NCBI RefSeq assembly: GCF_934230905.1
Contig: NZ_CAKQFJ010000002.1
Location: 39,652 to 103,651 of the forward strand
DNA length: 64,000 bases
Origin: an uncultured Veillonella sp.
GTDB lineage: Bacteria; Bacillota; Negativicutes; Veillonellales; Veillonellaceae
Direction of reading: 5' to 3'
Both the position numbers and the translations under genes were made by a program. The notes beneath the pieces are model-generated. The model did no database searches. It saw only the letters and a program-made list of their open reading frames with translations, and was not told the DNA's origin. Position 1 is the first letter of the stretch. Every line of letters starts with the position of its first letter. Below, one piece after another: positions 27,474-35,886 of this stretch.

Positions 27474-27758
27474 TTATTTAGGTAATATAATTTTAGGTTC
27501 TTTTTTTGCCTTGTATAAAACACCATTGAAACCAATGACTTGTACTAACTCAGCACCAAGCATATCTGCTAATTCTTGAAAAATCGCTTTATCTTCTGGA
27601 CTATTATTAAGCAATTTTACCTTAATTAATTCACGTGCCATTAATGCGGCTCTAGCACTATCAATCACGCTATTCTCAAGACCATTTTTTCCTATTTGCA
27701 CAACAGCTGGCATCGTAGCAGCTAATGAACGTAAATACCGTTTTTGTTTTCCTGTCAT
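27474..27758 (-). CDS. yhbY: YhbY/CRS1-type ribosome-associated RNA-binding protein
   Basis: 94 residues with the CRM fold: start MTGKQKRYLRSLAATMPAVV, the conserved QIGKNGL motif near 22-28 and LINARELIKVKLL-like text (RELIKVKLLNN). YhbY proteins associate with pre-50S particles. AGGAG precedes ATG 27758. It is eight bases behind obg; obg-yhbY-proB-proA-nadD is a familiar Firmicute order. Confidence 0.93.
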   Translation of the reverse strand: MTGKQKRYLRSLAATMPAVVQIGKNGLENSVIDSARAALMARELIKVKLLNNSPEDKAIFQELADMLGAELVQVIGFNGVLYKAKKEPKIILPK

Positions 27759-27766
27759 TGTAACTC

Positions 27767-29038
27767 CTAGTCTCTGAACGTAAATCGTTGTTCACCAATA
27801 ACAACTTCATCGCCTTCTTGACATCCTTTTTCACGTAATTTATTATCCAATTCCATAAAACGCCAAATACGTTGGAATCGACGTAAAGATTGATCATCAT
27901 CAAGATTGGTCATTGCCACAAGACGTTCAATACGCTTACCCGTAATATAGAAAGCAGCATCATCTCCACGTGTAATAACAAACTCCGTATCTGGTTTAGC
28001 TTCATACATAACTGTATCGTCAGTAGCTTCTACTTCCGGCTCATAATTTTCTACATAATAATAAGCTCGTTCCATTAATTCAGGTAAACCTTCACCGCTT
28101 AGTGCATTAATTAAGAGAACTTCATAACCTTTATCTTCAAAATAAGATTTTATATTAGGAATTGTTTCATCATCAAAAACAAGATCAATCTTATTAAGCG
28201 CTACAATTTGTTTCTTATTAGCTAACTTTTCTGAATACTTACGTAACTCGTCATTAATGGCATCAAAATCTTTTTTAGGGTCACGTCCTTCCATTCCAGA
28301 TACATCTAAAACATGAATGAGAATGTTCGTACGTTCTACATGGCGCAAGAAATTATGACCAAGTCCTACACCTTCACTGGCCCCTTCAATGAGACCTGGA
28401 ATATCAGCTAAGACAAAACTACGATCACCAGAAATAGTGACAACCCCTAAAACAGGTGTTAAAGTGGTAAAATGATAAGCTGCTACTTCTGGTTGAGCTT
28501 TGGACACCTTACGTAAAATACTGGATTTACCAACACTTGGATAGCCTAGCAATCCAACATCAGCCAATACCTTTAGTTCTAATTGTAACCAACGCTCTTC
28601 CCCTGGCTCACCTTTTTCAGCAAAGGTTGGTGCTCTATTGGAACTAGAAAGAAAGCGTGCATTACCACGCCCCCCACGACCACCTTTTGCAATAATAAAA
28701 GTATCACCATCGTGAACTAGGTCACAGAACACCTTACCTGATTCTTCGTCCTTAACAACAGTGCCCAATGGAACAGGAATAATTAAATCTTCTGCACCAC
28801 GACCATGTTTATTAGCACTTTCACCATTACCACCTTTCGGCGCTTTAAATTGGCGTTTATAACGAAAATCTACAAGAGTATTAATATTTTTATCAGCTTG
28901 TAGAATAACATCTGCCCCTTGACCACCATCTCCACCGCTTGGTCCGCCATTAGGAACATATTTCTCTCGACGAAAACTAGACATACCGTCTCCGCCATCA
29001 CCCGCTTTTACAAAAACACGAGCGCGATCTATAAACAT
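27767..29038 (-). CDS. obg: Obg GTPase (ribosome assembly, stringent link)
   Basis: 423 residues: N-terminal glycine-rich Obg fold (MFIDRARVFVKAGDGGDGMSS up to about 158), G domain with GYPSVGKSS, DIPGLIEGASEG, NKID and the SAL motif, then the C-terminal OCT domain (about 340-420). A 50S assembly GTPase that can bind ppGpp in other species. AAGGA precedes ATG 29038. Confidence 0.97.
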   Translation of the reverse strand: MFIDRARVFVKAGDGGDGMSSFRREKYVPNGGPSGGDGGQGADVILQADKNINTLVDFRYKRQFKAPKGGNGESANKHGRGAEDLIIPVPLGTVVKDEESGKVFCDLVHDGDTFIIAKGGRGGRGNARFLSSSNRAPTFAEKGEPGEERWLQLELKVLADVGLLGYPSVGKSSILRKVSKAQPEVAAYHFTTLTPVLGVVTISGDRSFVLADIPGLIEGASEGVGLGHNFLRHVERTNILIHVLDVSGMEGRDPKKDFDAINDELRKYSEKLANKKQIVALNKIDLVFDDETIPNIKSYFEDKGYEVLLINALSGEGLPELMERAYYYVENYEPEVEATDDTVMYEAKPDTEFVITRGDDAAFYITGKRIERLVAMTNLDDDQSLRRFQRIWRFMELDNKLREKGCQEGDEVVIGEQRFTFRD

Positions 29039-29060
29039 AATTACATCCTTTTCTGCAAAA

Positions 29061-30197
29061 CTATTTTAATAGTTCTATTGCTTTTTGAATTTGAATATCT
29101 GTAATATCGCTAGATGGTGCGATCCCTTTCGGTAAATCAAGAACCACATCTGGTTGAATGCCAGTTCCATCTATAACACGATCATTAGGTGTATGGTATT
29201 TAGCTATAGTCACTTTAATTCCTTCATCCTCTAAATTTGGATATACGCTTTGAACAGTCCCTTTACCATAACTATTAGTTCCCACAATAGTACCTAATTT
29301 TCTATCTTGAATAGCACCTGCAATAATTTCAGATGCACTAGCAGAACCTTTATTAATTAGTACTATCATAGGTAATGCAGGGTTCTTTCCTTCAGATACA
29401 TATTTCTTTGTATTTCCATCTCGTGTAGTGAAAGAAACTAACGTCCCTTCTGGCATAATAATACTAGCAATATCTTGCGCACTATTAAGTAATCCACCAG
29501 GGTTATCGCGTAAGTCTAAAACTAACGAAGTCATGCCTTGAGAAAGAAGCTGTTCATATTGAGTTTTAAAATCTCCTGCTGTATGTTCAGCAAACTGACT
29601 GATGCGAATATATCCAATGTGGTCGGATAGCATTTTACTTTTTACAGTAGGTAATACGATTTCTTCTCTAGTAACGTTAAACGTTAATAATTGATTATCT
29701 CGTTCAACAACAATCGTTACATTGCTTCCAGCTTCACCACGAATTTTTGATGCTGCATCTTCAATAGACATAGAATTAGTATCTACACCATCAATAGATA
29801 CAATATGATCACCACTTTTAATGCCTGCTTTATAAGCCGGCATATCATCAATAACAGATACAGCTTCTAAGCCCTTTGCTCCATGCCCAAGAACCATACC
29901 GACACCTGCATATGTGCCAGAAGTATGCTCCTTCATAGATTCAAAGTCATCCTTATCTAAATAGACACTATGAGGTTCGCCCAAGGAAGTAACTAAACCT
30001 TTTAACATTCCATCAAATAATGTTGCTTTACTAATAGGAGTCATAAATTTCTGGGTTGCAATATAATAAGTCACTACAAATCGAGGTAATCCCATTGCAG
30101 ATCCAGAAATATACCAAAATACGAGCCACAACATAATGATGGACGCAAATATATATTTAACTAATGCTAAACTAATTCTTTTAAAATTATTATTCAT
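29061..30197 (-). CDS. CtpA-type S41 carboxy-terminal processing protease
   Basis: 378 residues. One N-terminal membrane anchor (about 14-34), a PDZ domain near 85-170 (GVGMVLGHGAKGLEAVSVID), and an S41 core with catalytic Ser in GSASASEIIAGAIQD and Lys in NSYGKGTVQS. It would cleave periplasmic proteins. It lies directly behind the EnvC-like M23 gene and ftsEX, an arrangement that suggests it trims wall hydrolases, as CtpA systems do in Gram-negatives; that link is inference. Confidence 0.92.
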   Translation of the reverse strand: MNNNFKRISLALVKYIFASIIMLWLVFWYISGSAMGLPRFVVTYYIATQKFMTPISKATLFDGMLKGLVTSLGEPHSVYLDKDDFESMKEHTSGTYAGVGMVLGHGAKGLEAVSVIDDMPAYKAGIKSGDHIVSIDGVDTNSMSIEDAASKIRGEAGSNVTIVVERDNQLLTFNVTREEIVLPTVKSKMLSDHIGYIRISQFAEHTAGDFKTQYEQLLSQGMTSLVLDLRDNPGGLLNSAQDIASIIMPEGTLVSFTTRDGNTKKYVSEGKNPALPMIVLINKGSASASEIIAGAIQDRKLGTIVGTNSYGKGTVQSVYPNLEDEGIKVTIAKYHTPNDRVIDGTGIQPDVVLDLPKGIAPSSDITDIQIQKAIELLK

Positions 30198-30198
30198 T

Positions 30199-31401
30199 CT
30201 ATAAATAACCCATAGGATCTACCGGATCCCCGTTTACACGAACTTCAAAGTGAACATGAGGTCCTGTACTATTGCCCGTACTACCAGCATAAGAAATAAC
30301 TTGACCCTTCGCAACAGATTGACCTTCATCTACAGCGAGCTCAGAGTTATGACCATATAGTGTTGAAAGCCCATTACCATGATCAATAACGACAGCATAA
30401 CCGTAGCCGCCCATCCATCCAGACCAGACTACGACACCACCATCAGCAGCATGAACAGGTGTACCTTCATCAACACCAATATCTATACCAGAATGATAAA
30501 TTGTAGTCCCCCAAATTGGATGAACCCGATAGCCATAAGGGGAAGTAATTTCACCACTAACAGGCCAGCCAAGTTGTCCTGTACCTTGTACCCAATTATC
30601 TGATGCACCTTGCCCTTGTCCAGCAGAGGTTTGAGCAGCGGCTGCCGCTGCTGCAGCCGCTGCAGCACGTGCAGCTTGTCGTTCTTTTAACATAGCACTT
30701 ACTTGAGCAGAAGAAGCATTAAGTTCTTCAATTGCTTGCATTGCAGTAGCTCTATCATTTTGAGCCTTTTGAAGAACTACATTACGTTCTGCTTTTTTCT
30801 GTTCAATTTCAGCTTGCTTTGCTAAAGCTGCTTTTTCTAATTCAACAAGTTTTGCTCGATCTGTTTCTAATTTTTGTTTATGAGCTTCAATTTCAGCTCT
30901 CTCTTTCTTTATTTCATTAATTAATGTAATATCTGAATCAATAATTCGTTTTAAAACTTCTAATCGATTAGCAAAATCACTAAAATCCTTAGAACCAATA
31001 ACTACATCAATATAACTAAGACGTCCATTAATATAAATATCTCGAACACGTTTATAAAATACAGTTTCTCGACCTTCTAAACGTTTTTGAGCTTCCGCCA
31101 ATTGACGTTCATTAAGTGTAATATCATTTTCTACAGATACGCGCTGTTCTTTAATCGTACCTAACTCAGCAGTCGCTTGACGAAGTTGCTCTTCAATTTG
31201 ACGCAACTGTTCAGAAACGCTACCAATCACTGTTTCCGCATCTGCTTTTGCAGCATTTTGCTGATTAACCTGTTGTTGAATCGAATCTAATTGATTTGTT
31301 AAATCTTCATCTTCAGCCATAATATAGGCTGGTGTCCCGCATAATACCACTCCCGAAAGAAGGGCTGCTACGAGACGAGTTTTAAATCTATACTGTCTCA
31401 T
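30199..31401 (-). CDS. EnvC-like coiled-coil M23 peptidase, probable FtsEX partner
   Basis: 400 residues: signal peptide (about 1-29, ending near AYIMAEDED), a long coiled coil (about 30-245, rich in Q/E/A/K), an alanine-rich linker near 245-255, and a C-terminal M23/LytM domain. The zinc motif is intact: HSGIDIG (HxxxD) and HVHFEVR (HxH). In E. coli EnvC the LytM domain is degenerate and only activates amidases; here it could itself cut peptidoglycan. It lies 10 bases after ftsX. GAGGGA precedes ATG 31401. Confidence 0.9.
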   Translation of the reverse strand: MRQYRFKTRLVAALLSGVVLCGTPAYIMAEDEDLTNQLDSIQQQVNQQNAAKADAETVIGSVSEQLRQIEEQLRQATAELGTIKEQRVSVENDITLNERQLAEAQKRLEGRETVFYKRVRDIYINGRLSYIDVVIGSKDFSDFANRLEVLKRIIDSDITLINEIKKERAEIEAHKQKLETDRAKLVELEKAALAKQAEIEQKKAERNVVLQKAQNDRATAMQAIEELNASSAQVSAMLKERQAARAAAAAAAAAAAQTSAGQGQGASDNWVQGTGQLGWPVSGEITSPYGYRVHPIWGTTIYHSGIDIGVDEGTPVHAADGGVVVWSGWMGGYGYAVVIDHGNGLSTLYGHNSELAVDEGQSVAKGQVISYAGSTGNSTGPHVHFEVRVNGDPVDPMGYL

Positions 31402-31411
31402 AATCCCTCTA

Positions 31412-32299
31412 CTATACTTTCATATATTGTTTCAATGAAATGGTACTACCAATAATACCTACAACAATCCCACCACCAATTAAGCATGCTACTAATTGAT
31501 AGAAGAATGGGAACATAGGAACTAATGGGAAGAATGCGAGTGAATCAGATACTTCCATGGTAATAAAATGATAGAACTCACCCACACATAAAACGGCAAT
31601 AATGGAGCCTACAAAGCCCAATAGCATGCCTTCGATAACAAATGGCCAACGAATAAAGCTATTTGTAGCGCCTACATATTTCATAATCGCAATCTCTTTG
31701 CGACGAGCAAATACAGTTAAACGAATCGTATTGGAAATAATAAACAATGTAGCTGCTGCCAAGAAACCGATGAGTACGATACCACCAATTCGAATAATTT
31801 GTGTAATTCGGAACAATTCCTCAATAATATCTTGACCATAATGTGTACTTTCTACACCTTGGAATGTAGTAACCAATTTAGCTGTAGATTTAACATCTTC
31901 AGGATTTTCAAAAGTAAGAACATAAGAGTTTGGCAATGGGTTTACACCACCTAAGGCATTAACTAGTTGTTGCTGATCACCTAAACGTTCCTTAAATTCT
32001 TTCATAGCTTGTTCTTTATTAACAAATTCTAAGTGCTTAAGATTAGGAATTGCCTTTACTTGTTTACCAACAGCCATAATTTGTTCCGTCGTAAGCCCAT
32101 CTTTTAAGTATACACTTAATTGAACTTGATTTTCTAAACTAGATGCCATGTTATTAAGATTGATAACACCACATAAAAATACACCAAGCATAAATAAAGA
32201 TAATGCTACCGTGGATATAGACGCTAATGTCATAAGACCATTGCGTTTCATAGACTTTAAGGCTTCCTTAAAGAAATATTTCATTGTTCTAGGCTTCAT
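31412..32299 (-). CDS. ftsX: Cell division protein FtsX
   Basis: 295 residues from ATG 32299 (GAGGTG nine bases upstream, inside the ftsE end). Four membrane helices: one near 20-45, then three in about 170-290, with an extracytoplasmic loop after the first (about 45-165) that usually holds the wall-hydrolase partner. The FtsX family blocks KYVGATNSFIRWPFVIEGMLLG and SLFMLGVFLCGV are present. It pairs with FtsE. Confidence 0.94.
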   Translation of the reverse strand: MKPRTMKYFFKEALKSMKRNGLMTLASISTVALSLFMLGVFLCGVINLNNMASSLENQVQLSVYLKDGLTTEQIMAVGKQVKAIPNLKHLEFVNKEQAMKEFKERLGDQQQLVNALGGVNPLPNSYVLTFENPEDVKSTAKLVTTFQGVESTHYGQDIIEELFRITQIIRIGGIVLIGFLAAATLFIISNTIRLTVFARRKEIAIMKYVGATNSFIRWPFVIEGMLLGFVGSIIAVLCVGEFYHFITMEVSDSLAFFPLVPMFPFFYQLVACLIGGGIVVGIIGSTISLKQYMKV

Positions 32300-32975
32300 T
32301 AAATTCTGCACCTCTCATATTATCACTAAGAACACGACCATCTTTTAATTCGATAACTCGCTTATTTAAATAGGTAACAATATCCATATTATGGGTAACC
32401 ATAATTACGGTAGTGCCAAAATTATTGATATGTTTGAACAAATCCACAATGCCTTTACTTGTATTAGGATCAAGGTTCCCCGTTGGTTCATCTGCAATTA
32501 ATACAGAAGGACGATTAACAATAGCCCGAGCAATAGCTACACGTTGTTGTTCACCACCAGATAAATCTTCTGGTAAATCATTCGCCTTATCAGATAATCC
32601 AACTAATTCAAGAACATGAGCAACCTTTTCTTTAATTACCTTAGGTTTCTCTTCTATAACTTCTAATGCAAAAGAAATATTTTCAGCTACGCTTTTATTA
32701 GGTAATAATCGGAAATCTTGAAATACTACACCTAATTTACGACGCAATTTTGGTATCTTACTACGTTTCATTTTAGTAACATCAAATTCATCAACTATTA
32801 CAGCACCAGTATCTGGTGTAACTTCATGAGTTAATAATTTAAACAACGTAGATTTACCAGCCCCACTATGACCACAAATCAATACAAACTCACCATCATT
32901 AACAGTAATACACACATTATCAAGTGCGGTAGATCCGTTGTCATATACTTTACTAACATTCTTAAATTCTATCAT
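32289..32975 (-). CDS. ftsE: Cell division ATP-binding protein FtsE
   Basis: 228-residue ABC ATPase: Walker A GHSGAGKST near 35-43, signature DLSGGEQQRVAIARA, Walker B VLIADEPTGNLDP, H-loop VTHN. FtsE drives FtsX to activate septal peptidoglycan hydrolases. Its end overlaps ftsX. AAAGGGG precedes ATG 32975. Confidence 0.95.
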   Translation of the reverse strand: MIEFKNVSKVYDNGSTALDNVCITVNDGEFVLICGHSGAGKSTLFKLLTHEVTPDTGAVIVDEFDVTKMKRSKIPKLRRKLGVVFQDFRLLPNKSVAENISFALEVIEEKPKVIKEKVAHVLELVGLSDKANDLPEDLSGGEQQRVAIARAIVNRPSVLIADEPTGNLDPNTSKGIVDLFKHINNFGTTVIMVTHNMDIVTYLNKRVIELKDGRVLSDNMRGAEFNEA

Positions 32976-32986
32976 TGGTTCCCCTT

Positions 32987-33919
32987 TTATTTACGTGTCA
33001 CCACTTTTTTAACAGCTTTTACAATATCTTCAGCTGTTAAACCGTATTTTTCCATTAATTCTTTTGGTGTACCACTTTCCCCAAATGTATCTTTAACACC
33101 AACGAATTCAATCGGAACAGGTTTATGTGCAACAACAACTTCAGAAACAGCAGATCCTAATCCACCTAAAATATTATGTTCTTCAGCGGTTACAATAGCA
33201 CCTGTTTCTTCAGCTGCTTTAATAATGGCTTTAGTATCAATTGGCTTAATAGAAGCCATATTAATAACACGAGCAGAAATTTGATCAGCTTCTAACTTTT
33301 TAGCTGCTTCAACTGCAGGGCCAACCAAAGCACCACAAGCGATGATGGTCACATCAGAGCCATCTTTTAATTGATTAGATTTACCAGGTGTGAAAGTATA
33401 TCCATCTGCAGTTACATCTTCAACACTAGCACGTCCAAGACGTACATAAACCGGACCATTATAATCAGCAGCCCATCTAATAACCGATTCCGTTTCTTTT
33501 TCATCTGCAGGAACAATAACAGTCATATTAGGTAAAACACGCATACATGCAATATCTTCTAGGCTTTGATGTGTCGCACCATCTTCACCTACAGTAATAC
33601 CCGCATGTGTAGCACATACTTTCACATTAAGTTTTGGATAGCATACAGCATTACGGATTTGTTCAAATGCACGACCAGTTGCAAACATAGCAAAGGAAGA
33701 TACAAATGGAATCTTACCTGCTGCAGCTAAGCCCGCACCTACAGAGATTAGATTTTGTTCAGCAATACCTACATTAAAGAAACGTTCTGGACACTCTTTT
33801 TTAAATGTATCCGTTTTTGTAGATTTTGATAAATCAGCATCAAGAACAATAATATTAGAATTTTCTTTACCAATTTTTGCTAGCGCATTACCATACGCTT
33901 CACGTGTTGCTTTACCCAT
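32987..33919 (-). CDS. Transketolase, C-terminal subunit
   Basis: 310 residues covering the pyrimidine-binding and C-terminal domains of transketolase (GIAEQNLISVGAGLAAAGKIPFVSSFAMFATGRAFEQ, shown here only in part as GIAEQNLISVGAGLAA and SSFAMFATGRAFEQ; THAGITVGEDGATHQ). Together with the neighbouring N-terminal subunit it forms a split transketolase for the non-oxidative pentose phosphate pathway. The start ATG 33919 shares a base with the partner's stop, so expression is coupled. Split forms are common in Clostridia and archaea. Confidence 0.94.
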   Translation of the reverse strand: MGKATREAYGNALAKIGKENSNIIVLDADLSKSTKTDTFKKECPERFFNVGIAEQNLISVGAGLAAAGKIPFVSSFAMFATGRAFEQIRNAVCYPKLNVKVCATHAGITVGEDGATHQSLEDIACMRVLPNMTVIVPADEKETESVIRWAADYNGPVYVRLGRASVEDVTADGYTFTPGKSNQLKDGSDVTIIACGALVGPAVEAAKKLEADQISARVINMASIKPIDTKAIIKAAEETGAIVTAEEHNILGGLGSAVSEVVVAHKPVPIEFVGVKDTFGESGTPKELMEKYGLTAEDIVKAVKKVVTRK

Positions 33920-34755
33920 TATTGTACCCCCATGATTTCATTTACGAATATCGTACCTTGTTCTTCACTTGGTGCTTTGCCATGCCAACCAGCTTGACCT
34001 TCCATCTCTGTTACACCTTTACCTTTTACTGTATGCATAACGATACAAGTAGGACCGTCAGTAAAAGCTTTCGCATCTTCAATAGCTTGATGTAATTCAT
34101 CAATATTGTGACCATTTACTTCGATAACATTCCATTTGAAAGCTTTAAATTTATCAGGAATTGGCAATGGAGACATAACATTTTCAATATTGCCATCAAT
34201 TTGTAAGCCATTATAATCTACAAAAGCAGTTAAATTATTTAATTTGTAATGTCCTGCAAACATTGCTGCTTCCCACACTTGTCCTTCTTCAAGCTCACCA
34301 TCACCTAGAATGGAATATACACGGTAATCAGCATTATCAACCTTACCAGCTAACGCCATACCACATGCTGCTGAAATACCTTGGCCTAAAGAACCAGTAG
34401 ACATATCAACACCTGGTGTATGCTTCATATCCGGATGGCCTTGAAGAAAATGATTAATTTTGCGCAAGTTTAACAACTCTGATTTTGGAAAATATCCTTT
34501 TTCTGCCAATGTTGCATAAAGTGCTGGTGCAGCATGACCTTTAGATAAAACAAAACGATCTCGGTCTTTTTTCTTAGGATTAACTGGATCTACATTCATT
34601 TCTACAAAATATAAGAGAGACATCACATCAGCAATAGATAAGGATCCGCCTGGATGACCTGATTTAGCTGCTGTAACAGACTGTACGATGCTAACGCGAA
34701 TCGCTTTAGCTTTTTCTTGTACTAATTGTTTTTGATCTTGACTCAATGTAGTCAT
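33919..34755 (-). CDS. Transketolase, N-terminal (TPP-binding) subunit
   Basis: 278 residues carrying the TPP diphosphate-binding domain: SGHPGGSLS near 32-40, KGHAAPALYA, DMSTGSLGQGISAA, and the GDG-N motif as GDGELEEGQVWEA. GAGG precedes ATG 34755. It is half of a split transketolase; neither half is frameshifted, since both have their own starts and binding sites. Confidence 0.94.
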   Translation of the reverse strand: MTTLSQDQKQLVQEKAKAIRVSIVQSVTAAKSGHPGGSLSIADVMSLLYFVEMNVDPVNPKKKDRDRFVLSKGHAAPALYATLAEKGYFPKSELLNLRKINHFLQGHPDMKHTPGVDMSTGSLGQGISAACGMALAGKVDNADYRVYSILGDGELEEGQVWEAAMFAGHYKLNNLTAFVDYNGLQIDGNIENVMSPLPIPDKFKAFKWNVIEVNGHNIDELHQAIEDAKAFTDGPTCIVMHTVKGKGVTEMEGQAGWHGKAPSEEQGTIFVNEIMGVQ

Positions 34756-34791
34756 AAAGACCTCTCTTTCCGGATAATATCCAATGTATAG

Positions 34792-35886
34792 TTAATACTT
34801 ATCTAAAAGTGAAATAGCAAATTCAGCATTGCGTTTCGATACTTTACGCAATTTTTGAATACGATTAAAAGAATGTTGATAACCTTCCGTAGAATGTAAC
34901 AATTCTATACATCTTGTATAAAGAATATTAGAATCTAAATCTGACATTGTTCCAATGGGCTCTTGTTCAATCATATGTAAAAAACTTGTAATTTTAGGGT
35001 CATAGGAAATTCCAATTACTGGTTTTCCCATTAAAGAACTAAATACAAGAGCATGTAACCGTATACCAATCATCAAATCTACATTACCTGATAATGATAA
35101 CTGCTCCTCTGTTGTAAATGGCCCTTCTAATACAATTGATTTTACCTTCATAAGCGAAGCAATACACTTTGCTTCATTTGTATCATCAGGATGCGACATA
35201 GGTATAAATACAATTTCAGTATTTTGCTCTATACAAAGGCGCGTCAACACATCAGCTAAACTTTGCCGATAAACCGTATTATCTTTCCAACTTCGAACAG
35301 CAATACCAACACGTTTTCTCCCACTTTCAATAGGGGTACAGTTATATTTAGTTAAAATATTAGCACCAATATCTAAATCAGCCTTGTGCATAGCTAATAC
35401 AGCATCAGCTGTAACCTCTACATCATCTATGCCAAGAGCATGTAACTCATTCTTAGAGATGGAATCACGGACAGTAATTCCATCTACATATTTCAACATA
35501 AATCGAACTGCCCGTTTCGTAGATTTACGATATAATGGACCAATACCTTGAGAATACAACATAACAGGCTTACCTAATAATTTAGCAAGCCCCATAATAC
35601 TCAAATAATAATAGGTATTTCGAATACTAGTGGCATCCTGTAACAAGCTGCCCCCACCACTAATTACAAGATCCGCATTGCGTATGGCATTAAAAATACC
35701 AAAAGCAGCAAACGTTCCAACAGCCTTAATATTATGTTTTCTACTAGTCTCTTGAGGATTACCAGAAATAACCGTAATATGTACATCGTTTTCTACATCA
35801 CGAATAGCATCGATAATGGCGGAAAGCATAGCTTCATCGCCTGCATTACCAAAACCATAGTAACCTGAAATGACGATATTACTCAT
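34792..35886 (-). CDS. csaB: Polysaccharide pyruvyl transferase CsaB
   Basis: 364 residues of the CsaB family: SGYYGFGNAGDEAMLSAII at 6-24, SGGGSLLQDATS, MLYSQGIGP, and the donor-site block SSLMGKPVIGISYDPK. CsaB puts ketal pyruvate on a wall-linked polymer, which SLH domains bind. Negativicutes use SLH-bearing outer-membrane proteins to tie the outer membrane to the wall, so a role there is plausible but inferred. The ATG overlaps the end of the DUF5693 gene by eight bases. Confidence 0.9.
   Translation of the reverse strand: MSNIVISGYYGFGNAGDEAMLSAIIDAIRDVENDVHITVISGNPQETSRKHNIKAVGTFAAFGIFNAIRNADLVISGGGSLLQDATSIRNTYYYLSIMGLAKLLGKPVMLYSQGIGPLYRKSTKRAVRFMLKYVDGITVRDSISKNELHALGIDDVEVTADAVLAMHKADLDIGANILTKYNCTPIESGRKRVGIAVRSWKDNTVYRQSLADVLTRLCIEQNTEIVFIPMSHPDDTNEAKCIASLMKVKSIVLEGPFTTEEQLSLSGNVDLMIGIRLHALVFSSLMGKPVIGISYDPKITSFLHMIEQEPIGTMSDLDSNILYTRCIELLHSTEGYQHSFNRIQKLRKVSKRNAEFAISLLDKY

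Noticed and set aside
30633..30680. Tandem alanine codons that look like a repeat array
   Set aside because: It is a short GCN-rich linker in the M23 protein in frame, not a repeat element or CRISPR.
32987..34755. Transketolase broken into two pieces
   Set aside because: Each half has its own start, binding site and domain boundary; split transketolases are a known form.
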